In this document: positions 43,901 to 55,729 of the stretch, in pieces
Numbering within the stretch: position 1 is the first letter of the stretch
How the letters are laid out: each line of letters starts with the position of its first letter
Notes under the pieces: model-generated
Seen by the model: only the letters and a program-made list of their open reading frames with translations
The model's database searches: none
Told to the model about the DNA's origin: nothing
From: Micrasema longulum
Lineage: Eukaryota > Arthropoda > Insecta > Trichoptera > Brachycentridae
Assembly (NCBI GenBank): GCA_022494885.1
Contig: JAGVSM010003677.1
Coordinates: 124,001 to 188,000, forward strand
DNA: 64,000 nt
Direction of reading: 5' to 3'
Position numbers and translations under genes: made by a program

Positions 43901-44529
43901 ACTGCGCTTCTGTTAAAAGTGTTTATTTGTGAAGATCAAGTGCCGAAATTTAACTATTTATTAAAAAACAATTTCTGTATGATATAGTGCTACCTATCTA
44001 TGTTCATTTAAAAATACAAATGATACATATTTTCCCGTATCACGTAAAATTACTCGAATATCAAAAGTAATACACAAGTATATCTGACATCTTAATCAAA
44101 GTAAAATAATAATAATCAGAAATTTTAGGCGGGAAACATGCGTTTAGTAATAACAAACAAAATTAAAAAGAAGCGGATATACTCGTATTCCTTGGTACCT
44201 ACACTCTAAACTACGCACACAGATGCGTTTCTACTATCATCTCCCAGGGAACAGCCAAATGTGAACCAAGTGTTTTTACAGTAATTTACTAGGAAAAAGA
44301 CAATAGATCCTGTTTACTGCACACCAAAATAAAACAATTGTCTTGTTAACCTTAATAATAAGTTAAGGAATGGTATCTTTGTTTAGTTTTTTATATTTTA
44401 CTTTTTGTGCTGTTACTTGTTCACTTAATTGCCATACTTACTAGTTCTATGCTCAGTGTATTATTATTGCGTTTCTTAAAATTATTTTTTATTATTAACT
44501 TTTTAAAATCATTCTACTGTTGTTGAAAT
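43901..44529. other. Non-coding
   Basis: No feature recognised. Confidence 0.4.
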
Positions 44530-44850
44530 TCCATTTGTCGATGCGTTTTGAAGCTGCAAGACTTTTTGTGATGTTAGCTATCATATTATTTTTTATCATA
44601 TTATGTAAATGTTATCAACTATCAAATATCTAAATTTAGTAAATAGGGTCTAGAGTTTCAACCGTCCATGCGCTCAGTAGCTGCAAGACGTTCTGTTATC
44701 TAGCTCATATATATCATAATTGTAATATATCATAATTGGAGACGAGGAACTAGAATCCTAACCGTCCATGCGCTCTGTTGCAGCAAGACGTCTTGGGATA
44801 TTTATTTATTGTACAGCTCCCTCGAGGTGATTTTCACAAAAATGGCAGAA
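44530..44850 (+). mobile_element. LINE-gamma 3' region
   Basis: Three spaced modules (GATGCGTTTTGAAGCTGCAA GAC, CATGCGCTCAGTAGCTGCAA GACG, CATGCGCTCTGTTGCAGCAA GACG), then TTGTACAGCTCCCTCGAGGT GATTTTCACAAAAATGGC. Ends about 170 bp upstream of the promoter candidate. Confidence 0.7.
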
Positions 44851-45025
44851 ATTTCAGTAGAAAAACTCAATCTAATACAGACCGAATTGTGAATGTAGCG
44901 CAGTCTGTAAAGTAGTCGCGTAAACTAGTTATTGACTGAGTATAAGCACTGTAAATGCCCAGACTTCCATATTCTTTCCCTAAAGTGTTCTCCATCTCTG
45001 TTGTGACCTATTTTTAACTTGTACG

Positions 45026-45059
45026 TATATAAAAGCAACGTTCCTGGTATTTGTTCATA
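45026..45059 (+). promoter_or_regulatory. Candidate TATA/initiator core promoter
   Basis: TATATAAAAG begins at 45026. An initiator-like TTCATA puts A+1 at 45057, making the TATA start -31, the usual insect spacing. Downstream DNA becomes CpG-rich within 200 bp. A second initiator-like TCAGT stands at 45758. No experimental support in the sequence itself. Confidence 0.45.
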
Positions 45060-45239
45060 TTTCCAATTGATAAAACGTTAAAAAAGCGAAAACTGAATCT
45101 TTTAGTTTTCAGTACAACCCTGGAAGTGGAACCCGGTAACCGTTCATACTTTCCTTTACTCGAGAAAATGAGCTTCCTTTCATTTGAAGACTAACTTATT
45201 TTAAGAGAAGATTTATTTTTCCTCGGATACGAGAAAATC

Positions 45240-45858
45240 TCGTGTGTGTGTGCGCGCGCACTGCAGTTTATTATGTCGGTGTGTGTGAACTCGCGCGGAT
45301 CAAAAGCGCATGCAACAGAACATCGGCCTGCCCAAAATAGAGCGTAGGGCCACCTCCCTTCTCTCTCTGTCCCACGCTGGCGAACGCGACTATGCCGGGC
45401 GGCGAGGGGGGCGGGAGGAGAGGGAAACACAAAGGGCTCTAGCGCGCGGGGGACGGAAAACTCGCGGGGCGCGGGGTATCGGGGTCCCCAGGAAAGCACA
45501 TCGTCCGCGCCGCTGCAGTTTGCCCTGTTCGGTCGGCGTGAGCGCACGCCCCTCCCAGTGTCGCCGCTGAATGATCTCTCGTACGTCCGTGTGCGCGTGT
45601 GAATAAACTAAGTTTAAACTGAAAGCCGGATACTCCGCATTACGATCACCGCCTTAAAAGTGCTATTATAATCGATAAGTTGATATTTTAGTGATAAGGT
45701 AATATAGTTTGCGAATAATCAGTTGTAAACGTAAACACTGGTGCACGGGGATCTCCGTCAGTGTGTTGGTGTCGGGACGCAGCGCGGGGGAGTGTGTTCA
45801 CTTCCCGGGCGCGGATCGATGCGACGTGCCGCGTGACGTCACGACCGAGAGCTACACG
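45240..45858 (+). other. Candidate CpG-rich untranslated first exon
   Basis: A GC- and CpG-rich segment in otherwise AT-rich DNA, ending at a good donor (ACACG|GTAAGG, GT at 45859). It contains several short upstream-type ATG frames but no long ATG frame of recognisable protein, as expected of a 5' leader. The 12-base palindrome CGTGACGTCACG (CREB/ATF-type) lies at 45832-45843. Open frames on both strands across it (up to 118 codons) are composition effects. It could also be a bare CpG-rich enhancer or promoter on either strand. Confidence 0.4.
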
Positions 45859-46164
45859 GTAAGGGCCAGCCCTGTAGACACTAGACTTCCTCCTCACCGG
45901 GCACCTACCTGCGCCCTGTTCCCTGCCACCTACCTACCTGGGTCCGGCTCCGGCTCCTAGGTTCGCCCGCCTAATGAGATTCCACGTACATACTTATATA
46001 CGCATACTTGTACATTTAGAAATACTCGTACCTGGGTACTGGGATTCCAAATCCAAATAAAAACTTAGCTTCGATTACTTGACGATATTTGTTTTATCTA
46101 TATCTACAATATTATTGCATTCACCCTCATTTAAAATTAAATTCGCAGATGCGAAATCCCTAAA

Positions 46165-46415
46165 CGGGGTCGAGAATTCCATCCGTCCATGCGCTCAGTA
46201 GCTGCAAGACTTGTAATCTAACCTCTATTTTTATAAATATATTTTTTTTATTATCATTAAGACTTCAACAACAAACAAAATATCATGTAAACGGGGGCTA
46301 GATTTTTCACTGCTCATACGCTCTGTAGCTGCAAGACGTGCTGGGATATTTATTTATTGTACAGCGCCATTGAGGTAATTTTCACAAAAATGACGCTGTA
46401 TAAATCATACAATTA
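46165..46415 (+). mobile_element. LINE-gamma 3' region
   Basis: CGTCCATGCGCTCAGTAGCT GCAAGAC, later CATACGCTCTGTAGCTGCAA GACG, then ATTGTACAGCGCCATTGAGG TAATTTTCACAAAAATGACG. Confidence 0.7.
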
Positions 46416-46469
46416 TAATAATAATATATAAACGAGTCGTCTATTTCCAAAACCCGCTATCTCCGCATT

Positions 46470-46690
46470 TTAGAGAAGGAAATATGGTAGTCTAGATAAT
46501 CACAGGGCTTATGACCTGTTACTGGCTGTGTTAAATGGCTACTTTACATTCTGCAAAACCATTCTCCCTATGTTAGAACATCCATATTTCTTCAATGTAC
46601 TGATTTTTGTGAAGTTTAAGAGCTCTGTTTTTGTGGGTGGGATTCGCTGACTGAATTATTTTACCTTACTAGGCTACGCCTGAAAACTTT
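46470..46690 (+). repeat. Dispersed repeat, partner of 55275-55515
   Basis: GAGAAGGAAATATGG, GGCTTATGACCTGTTACTGG, CCCTATGTTAGAACATCC, GTGGGATTCGCTGACTGAA, CTAGGCTACGCCTGAAAAC appear in the same order at 55275-55515. No coding frame. Probably a transposon fragment. Confidence 0.6.
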
Positions 46691-47024
46691 TGCTTGCTTG
46701 CTTCTTCTTTGACGCGTACCTAGATTTATTTATCTACATAAATTCATGATATATTAATAATTGCACGTTATATCGCGATCAATAATATACCTAAGTGTTC
46801 ATAATTCAGGTATCCGGTATCCGGTGTAGTCAACGTCGATCCGGAAACTCCCTGAAAATTAATCACTCAACAGTTTTTCTTAGAATTATTGCTAAACTAC
46901 TCCATTCGTTTTTCGTCAGAGGTTTTTTTTTAGCTGTTGCAAATGAAATAATTCGTCATTGCATTGTATTACAACTTGGTTTTTAAAAAAATAAATTTTT
47001 TAAATAATAATTTTTTTTGAGGAA

Positions 47025-47160
47025 TATTTGGTCCCTATTATTTACCCAAATATTTTAATTTTCAAAGCATATTTCGTTACTAGCTTGTAATTGAAAAATG
47101 GGAATCGAGTTGTGGGATTCGAACCTCGGATCTTCGGTCCGTGAGTCCACAACCCGGTTG
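47025..47160 (-). mobile_element. SINE-D, fourth copy
   Basis: Reverse order: GGGAATCGAGTTGTGGGATT CGAACCTCGGATCTTCGGTC CGTGAGTCCACAACCCGG. The B-box is well kept; the 3' part is degraded. Confidence 0.75.
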
Positions 47161-47384
47161 AATTCTATTAAATGAATTAATTGAATTATGAGTGTCTTTG
47201 GACTTATGACATTTACTGTTGTAGAATACACTAGAATTGTAGAATACAGATTTGATTTTAATAATTTAAAAAAAACGATTTCGTATGGATGAACTTATCT
47301 GATATTCAAATGATTGCAAATACGCTGCGATTGAAGTACGAATGTAGTGCCCAATTCACCATTATGTTCGTATAAGGATTAGGA

Positions 47385-47525
47385 GATGTTGATCATTATT
47401 GTTATGAAGCGCCGTTTTCGTAATATAAGAACTCTTTACAAAGTGACCCATGAATATAGACGTAAAATTTATGATTTTAGTATAAACGTTTTACTAAAAC
47501 AATTTATTTTGTCATCACATGCATT
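47385..47525 (-). mobile_element. LINE-beta 3' end
   Basis: GAAGCGCCGTTTTCGTAATA TAAGAACTCTTTACAAAGTG and TTTATTTTGTCATCACATGC are the reversed tail and the adjoining UTR. Some bases of the tail are missing. Confidence 0.65.
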
Positions 47526-50500
47526 TTCGCCTTTTGTAAAATATGAAATTTATAAAAATGCACATTCTCACTACCTATTTGAAAGCTCGAATTTTGAACT
47601 TAAAACTCGTATAACTGTAAAAGTATCGTTGTGTATCTAGGTTTTATAAGCATGCCTTCTAGGTATGTCGATTATTTGAACAAAAACGTAATAATGTTGC
47701 AATGACCGTCCTACGTACTTTGCATTAACCACAAATGGGGGCTTATCTACTCTTTGATTGCGTCACAAGATTTCTGTGTAAAAATGCCGGTAATTATTTC
47801 GTAGAAGCCTACTCATTTTTAGGTATTTATCATAATGTACGTGATGCTGTGATGGCTATTGATGAGTTACTGATGAGTTGCCTTTTGATGAATAATTTTC
47901 CATTGTTTTTTTTCAATTTGAAATTTACCGACATGGAGCCCGTAGAGTTACGAAATTGACGCGCGTATAGAGATAACTCTCTATACATATCCGAGCTAAA
48001 AAGTCGTCCCCAAAGGAAAGGGAATGACACGCGATGAATGCAGAGGGAGCAAGTGTCGCACGTCATATTACGTCAACTTTGGCAAGCAATAGTTCCATTT
48101 AGCATGTCGCTCCCTTCCGCATACGCGTCACCTTTGTTTATCGTTTCACTATACACCCGACTAACTGACCAGGACACAGACAGGAGAAAGCTAGTAACAT
48201 GTTAAGAAAACGTTTCTTTTACATTAAAATAGCTATTTTAAACAAGTATTAATTAAGATAAAAACATTACTTATAGGTAAAAGATTATACCATCGCTTTT
48301 CCAGATCGATTTGTGCATTATCTTAGCGTACATATAGGCATTTTAGTAATTGCGAGGAGAAAAGTAGCCGGTGAACGTTCGCAACAGACTAAAGTTCGTT
48401 CTATCAAACATATGCCAACTGGCCCCAGGTTGAGGGAGCACATTTCGTACGCTCGTGTTTACTCTAGTTTTACCTCTATGATTTTAATGCGATTTTCACG
48501 TAGGCAATGTTCGATCAAAAAATATATATGATATTTGTGATTTTCCCGTTGTTTTTTGCCCCAAATTGTGTGAAATTAACTGAATTCTGATTTATTTCAG
48601 CCTGACATGCCAATACCGGTTTTGTGCTGGTTTATTTGTCCATTGAAGTGTTCTTGCCCAACAGACTCGGCTTAGTCGCGTCAAAGTTCGTTACCCATTC
48701 CGGAGAACTGAAACAGCTGATTACTGTTATGTCCGCTTTATGTCTTCATGAGTGTGTGTTAGTGTTTCTGATTCACGCTGTACGCTGTAGAGCAAAAATA
48801 AAATGGTTTTTACGCTATCTAGATCTGAGTTACAAGACATGATATATTTCTAGGAAAACCGGGTTGTATCTACGTTTATCTTTTCCGAAATAAACCAAAA
48901 TGTTATTTTCTTTATCAAGAGTGTAAGCGTAACACGTAGTTCTATACAGAAGTATTTACTGTCCACCGACTTTCTATATAACTGTACGTAGTTGTAATTG
49001 ACGTAAGAAAGGCGAGGATGGTTTGTAGGTCAACCCAGTGTGGGAGATATTTCTGACCTTGTCGTTATTACATCAGAATTCAGTTACTGTTTTTGGAGCA
49101 GCTATTTCCTCGATCTGGGTCATTTAGAGGATCTCTTTCTTATCTGTTTTTGATAAATGTGTATTTTCCCTCTTTGACAATATTTTTTTCTGTCATTTGC
49201 GCATAATCTCAAAAACAATTTTTTAAGCACGTATTCTAGAAGGGAGGGAATACAATTAGTATTTTCACTTCGCGAGGAAAATGTATACGAAAGTAAATGC
49301 CGTACCGATTATAACTATTTTTTTAAAAGAATACCCAAGATATTTATTTACTGTTATTACTGCAGCCTTGGAATTAAAAATTACGTTTCCTTAAGAACAG
49401 GGCTTTTGGTTTTGGTCAGTCGTTAGTTTTCTTACCTAATGCTATTTTATGAACTCTTCTAGTTAGTCCGCCGAGTGAACCGTTAAAGAATGCTGAAAAT
49501 TGAGTTTCTGAGTCTAATTTTGACAGTTTTGTAAAGGTTTTTGTGATAATATAAAGCAGTCTTCTTCTCACGCGATACAGTTAATGAGATATTCAGTTGA
49601 ATGGGTTTCAAGGAACGGTTTAAGCTTCTAAGTGTTTCTCTTCTTTCGGCGATGAGTAACGAATTGAAAGTCACATTTCGGCGTTACTTATAGCAATACA
49701 AAGGCTTTAAGGTTTGAATCTCTACGAGTCGGCCCACACACCGTCATACATTGAACAAAGCCGCGAACAGCTGTTCGTGTGTTTGGTAGGTCTAACTTTC
49801 ACTGAGTGTTGCGTCAAGTATAGTGCATTAGTTTGCGCGAATGCATATTATCGGGTAAAATAAAACAATTTGTAATGTTAATATTCCCCCACTGGGTTAC
49901 TTTGCGGGCATAAAATAGTACGATACTTTTGCATACAAAGATTTGCTTATCTGAAGAAATAAACATATAATTGGTTATTGATTTTGTGTGGTTTTATATT
50001 TCCAAGAAAATGTAAATTTATAGCCAAGTGGGATGTTTTTCTATTTACTTTTGATTTTATGTGCACATAAGGTTTATACTTTTTAACTTCATGTTTTAAT
50101 GAATGATTTATTTTCCTGTACCAATGAAGTCCATCCCAACACCGATAAAACATAAGAAACTTTTAAATCATAAAAGTTATAGCGTCGCGATAGTAGAACA
50201 ACGACAGATGTGCCAAAAATGGGACATTGACTTTTTTTATATTTGGTCCTTAAAAGGTTTTACATTCCAGGTTTGTAAAAAATGAAATATGTATAACTAA
50301 CCCACGTATTAAAGGATACACTTTTGTTCTTATCGAGTGGTGATATACGAGTAAAGTGTCAAAAAAGTTTTTCAACCTCTCATGGTAACGTCGAAGAAAA
50401 TCACACGCGTCGTTGTACTACGATCATGGCGATATATACAATCATTTATTTTTATGTAATGTTATGGTTGCATTATTTTAGTAAATTTCACCATAAAATT

Positions 50501-53500
50501 TTTCGTAGATAAAAAAATAAATGCTATAACAACGTATTTTAACATAATAATAAGAATCGTCCTAAGCGGAAAAAAATACGAAGATCTTTGATATTCAGAG
50601 GAATAAAAAATATGACAAAAAAGTTACGACTGCTGACGAGTAATAATTATTGTAATACCTATAATCAAAATTGTTTTATTGCCACTAGAAATAATAAATT
50701 GTAGTAGTACCTACTCGTCTGACCAAAAAAACCTTGCTTGATTTTTGAAATAATAATTATCTTGCGTTGTGTTTAAAATATATAGATTTACCTCCAGCTT
50801 TGCACCTGCGGGAGTTTAGGGGTCTGTATTATCTAGTTAATAGTCGGCCAACATAATCCTTAATCGAATACGACCAGTCAATCATGTCCAACATTGTACC
50901 TGTAGTATTATTAGTAGGTGTACGTATTTTAATACATATTATATTCGTCGGATAGTCCGTACCCGGAATGCAGGCGGGGTCGTTGACCGCCCCCGCCCAC
51001 CCGCTCCGCCCGCAACATTGTACGTGTAGTCGTGTAGTGTATAACGTACAGCGAGGCTCGTAGCTCACCGCGTCCGCGGATTTCACCTTAATCCACGGTA
51101 ATCACTTATTTCCCGACCGTACGTGCTACGTACAGTTTAATCCCTTCTTACTTCGTCCCATTTTTAGATGCATCCTCGGTTCCGAAGATACTATCAGTTA
51201 ATTTTCCATCCGAAAATTGTAATTTTTCTGTTTCTTTTTTTTAATCCTCAATATTTTGTATGGAAAATTCGCGCTGATCCTATCGATAAATCACCCACTG
51301 TCTCTTTTTATTCGGAGCTTGGGAAAATTCATGAAAACGGTACATATATATTCATAATAGTCCATATCTCTTGGATCGTATTTCAATCAATTGTCCCGTA
51401 AAGTCAACACAAGTTCATTTTTTTATAATTCATTGCCCAAAAAAAAATTATGTTCAAAACTCGTTTATTTATCGTTGCTGCTCCAAATTTAATTTACTTT
51501 GTCCCCATTTATATATTTTTAATACAAAATTTTGTGACTTCAAAAGAAAACTTTTTGAAACACTGTAAAATGAAACATTTGTCCGTGTGTAATAAGTTTA
51601 TGTTCCTTTAATTAGGTTTATTTTGTTATAATATTAAAAATTTTAATTGGTCAACTATATTATGAAAATCCCTCTCCTCCACTCTATTTCCTCATCCCTT
51701 AACCTTCTTACGAGCTCTTTTTTTTTCTCATGTCTTATATAATATCTTATTTTTCTCTTTACTGTGTAACATGTTCTCTCATTATATTTGTGAAAAACTT
51801 TAACTTGATGCATGTACTATTTTTACATTTTGTATTCTTATAAAACAGCTGTTGTTTTTCCTTCATAAATAAAAATAACATAAAATACGTCCTAATATAA
51901 ATTTGTAAAAAGTTATTGAATAAGAATGGTGCTATACAGATTGCATAATCCTCAAAACCGGGCGTTTTACTTAATTTTCCTCAAGCATTTAACAATGTAT
52001 TATTTGTTTTATTTAAGTGCAGTATCTAAGTTACGGTTTTCAAAAATTAACTTCTGCATATAAATTCTGCCCTTGTTTTATGTTAACAAAATTTATCACG
52101 CTTTAAGGTCGTAACTTTTAGAATTATTATGCGGCTGAACACCTTAACCTACTTTGAGAGATGCATATTTATACTTTCTGCATCTTTATACTTAGAACGG
52201 AACATGCATACTCGACTATTTATAGAAGCATACATGCATTGCTCGCAATTCGTAACCTAATTCCTAAATATAACGCACACACACACTCACTCATAATAAT
52301 ATTATGAATGGAATTTATTTAATATCGCTATAATTCCCCTCAAAATTTCGCAGGTACAACTATTGTTAAACCAGTTTGTTGTTATTTTGAATGGTCTATT
52401 TATATTTCTTGTTCATCGAACGATTCCACGATACAGAAAGTCTTTCTGGACCTCTCGACTCCCCACTGCGACCGGCGACCGTCTCGGCCCGATAGCCCCT
52501 CACGCCACCTGCCGGATGAGGTAACATTATACTGTTAACTATGAGACTCGTCGCACTCCTTCACTAGACGCGAAACTTAAAACTCTGTCTGCAACAGTAC
52601 CCTAGAGGCATTTCAGAGAGAAACTCGGCTCTTGTTTAATTTAGATTGAAAGTCAATATGCAATCGGATTCTCCACAGTATAATATGTTATGAGATCTAA
52701 TATTGACGATTTTTCTCGGCACTTTGTAAGCGGTTTGTTCTTTCGAAGTCATTTTGGTCGGATTCGGTTCCTCGTACGTATTCCACCCCGCGCAACAATC
52801 GTCGTCTCCTTGAAACGCCAGAAATACATTCCAGATTTAATTTACCCAGCGTTAGTCACAGAGTAATCGAAATCGCTACTCGCTCTCGTCGGTCCATCGC
52901 TCGAGAGAGCTTGCTTCTAATTTAGTCGTAGCCAGACGCCGCGAAAATATTTACAGACGAATTCCCCGACTCACGTAGGCCAAGCCTCTTCTTACATACC
53001 GCAGTACCCAGTACCCATACACCTTTATCCTCTATCTCGGTATCTACACTGCGACAAGGTATTCGGCTATCCGCTCAAGTCCTCGTTGCGCCTGTCACAT
53101 GCCACACCACACACTTACCTTTGTTGAGTTTTTAGCGTAACAAAACATCACTATTTTAGTAAGTAGTTTGAATCAAAATATGAGGCCCGAGTTGTTGATA
53201 TTGTTTACAGCCGATAAATTTTACCTTTTGTATTTTTCGTTATCATACTTAGCTGTTCCTTTTATTGAAATGTTACACTGACGGGCGGATATTAAAATAA
53301 TGTTCCCGCCCTTCACCACAGCATGCCGCGCAATCTTATTTATAACTGGGGACGTGCCCGGTGCCATTCCACTCACATATTATGTTCATGTATTATTTTG
53401 TCTTTTTGTTTTGATTCTTATTCTCGTATATCCGCAGAGACGAGCACGAACGGTCTCCGGTTGACGCTTGTACGTTTCGCTCGTCATATTTACCAGCTAT

Positions 53501-54700
53501 TTTATGACGCTACTTTCTTCTTCGTCGTTTAACACTACCCGTAAAGTCTTCTTTGATCGTTTTATGTGCCTATAACTGAAAACAATGAGTTCTTGCGGTC
53601 GCTAGAATTCAACAAGGCCGCAGTTCTCCATTGAACTTGGTACGTAATTGTGCGGTTTTTTGCATTATTTCAACGGATAGCCGCTAAACGACAAAGCTCG
53701 TATTTTACGAGAACTCGCGTGAAATTGTATTACAATGAATGGCCAATAAACCCGACACTTTACGATGACTTTTCAGTGGCTTGAGAATGTTGTAAGCCCG
53801 AGTTTGCATTCGTTTAAACTGCGGATAATTCAACATTATAGAACAATATCACCAAAAAAATATTGAATTACATTTTTCGTTCGTGTTATATTGGTACGCC
53901 ACTTTCCTCCTTTTAGAAAAATAGCGAAATAATAATCTGCAGTTTTAGATAAAACGTGGGTTCCATTCTAGTTTTATTATTCCAGGTAAAATTTGCGGTT
54001 TCGTGTCTGCATTTTGATAGTCAAGTTTCCGACCGCGACCCATTGTATTTCATTTCGGTTCCCAAATGGCTTTTTTACAATTTACCGGCTGTAAAAACTG
54101 AGAGTTGTTTCTTCTGCGGTAAATCCATCCGCTCGTACCGCGATAACGGGTTAACCCATTTAGTTGGGGCATTGCCCCTGCGCCGTCTAAGGCGGGTGTT
54201 TGACTTCTCGGAGGATCAGCGGCGGTGGAGGAGTGGGGGGAGCTCCGGTTCCCTCTTCACACCGGATCAGATGATTCCGCACCGCGTTGTTGCCGAGGAA
54301 AAATCAATTTCCTCGACTCTCGCGAACAATGAGGAATTCGTATTCTGCCTTTTACGTAGTGGCTCAACTTTAATCACTCTCTTATATTTTTAAGAGGCTC
54401 GGTGCAGCCGATGCAGGTTTCTGTTATTTAGTGCCATACCTTTTTGTTATCAGATCACACTTGTATTATATTATGATGTGTATACTATATCGTTATGTGT
54501 GCTTTACCGGCCATCCTTGGGATGTGTCTAAAACCTGCTACTCAATTTTTCTTCAACATACATATTATACCGTTTTCCTAAACATAAAATTACCAAATGA
54601 CTTAGTTCTCTTGTCTTGCTAATGCATCGCGATAAATATTAATATAAATTTGACCATCTCAGCTATATTTACAGATATTCTCTTAAAATAAGACGATATA
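47526..54700. other. Repeat-poor non-coding stretch
   Basis: About 7 kb with no LINE or SINE I recognise and no assignable exon. GC-richer patches lie at 50940-51080, 52430-52520 and 54140-54290. Palindromes: CGAACAGCTGTTCG near 49770, TATAGAGATAACTCTCTATA near 47966. The longest open frame (53956-54393, +, 145 codons) has a pyrimidine-AG in its 5' part but no ATG until late and no family resemblance. Confidence 0.4.
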
Positions 54701-54709
54701 ATAAATAAT

Positions 54710-54729
54710 ATACCGAATGCATTCGGTAT
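54710..54729. repeat. Perfect 20-bp palindrome
   Basis: ATACCGAATGCATTCGGTAT. In non-coding DNA. Confidence 0.9.
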
Positions 54730-55274
54730 CGGGAAATTACAAGTGGGCTCTCTTCGTCAAATAATTTCAGTCGACGACCCAATTGTATAATTCTTGATAA
54801 AGCAATTCAATAACAATATAAATTCTTCATTCTCTACATCTCGTCTTTAAAAGTCTAACCTTTGAGCGACGAAGTTGCAACAAAGTAATGGCCGTGAAAC
54901 CTTAACATCCCTTCCCTTACTTCGACAGAGTTTCCTTTACAGGAATACCATATACAATGAGGGATTTTTCAATTACAGCGGTGTAATATTACGATAAATA
55001 TCATTCGTAAACTTGACATTGAAGTAACTGGGTAAATAAAGCTTTACTCTCCCTTCGCCCGATTACAAAATAATAACAATAAATTATTGTTGTGTAACTC
55101 TTAGGAAAATCTTTGTGGTATTATATTATTTTACACATTATGGAGTAATCATTATTTGACTTTTTGTGGTGTCTTTGTCTTGAAGATATGCATTATATGC
55201 ATAGTAAATAAGTTAGCGTTTAAATATTTACTAACTTTGTAGAGTCAAAATTTATTGCAACAAAGAGGGAAAAC

Positions 55275-55515
55275 ATTTTTGAGAAGGGAATATGGAAGTT
55301 TAGGCGTTTAAGGAGCTTATAACCGGTCTTTGGCTGGTTTAAGTGACCACTATACACACTGTAACATTCACTACTCTGCCCATGTTTAAACATCCACATT
55401 TCCTCAACTCTTCCTTCTGTTGACTTTTGCGAAGTAAAAGAGCTGAAACCTTCATGCGGGTGAGATTCATCCCGCTGAACCAATTCACCTACAAGGCAAC
55501 GCCTGAAAACAATTT
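55275..55515 (+). repeat. Dispersed repeat, partner of 46470-46690
   Basis: GAGAAGGGAATATGG, GGAGCTTATAACCGGTCTTT GGCTGG, TGTTTAAACATCCACATTTC, GTGAGATTCATCCCGCTGAA CC, AAGGCAACGCCTGAAAAC. Ends 35 bp before the long hairpin. Confidence 0.6.
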
Positions 55516-55550
55516 TCCAATTTTTACACTTCTTCTTTTACCAGTTAGTA

Positions 55551-55673
55551 ACAATATTTTGAGTATGTCCAAATGTTTGCCGAGTGGCTGGATTTCCTCC
55601 CCAGGGAGTTGCAGCAAATTTAGATCTAAATAACTCCTTGGAGAGAAACATTTGGACATACTCAAAACATTGT
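55551..55673. repeat. Long hairpin with 28-bp arms
   Basis: Arms 55551-55578 and 55646-55673 match at 27 of 28 positions (GAGTATGTCCAAATGTTT and its complement). An inner stem forms from CTCCCCAGGGAGTT and AACTCCTTGGAG. The loop contains the 14-base palindrome ATTTAGATCTAAAT. It could be a small foldback element or the template of a structured RNA. Confidence 0.85.
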
Positions 55674-55729
55674 TTAATTGAGTCCAGGTTACTTAATCGA
55701 ATGGCAACTTTATATTTGATGATTATCAA

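Noticed and set aside
45191..45547. 118-codon - strand open frame in the CpG-rich segment
   Set aside because: High GC removes stop codons on both strands; composition is R/P/A-rich with no family resemblance.
53956..54393. 145-codon + strand open frame in repeat-poor DNA
   Set aside because: No ATG until late, no recognised domain; a pyrimidine-AG near 53983 is not enough to call an exon.
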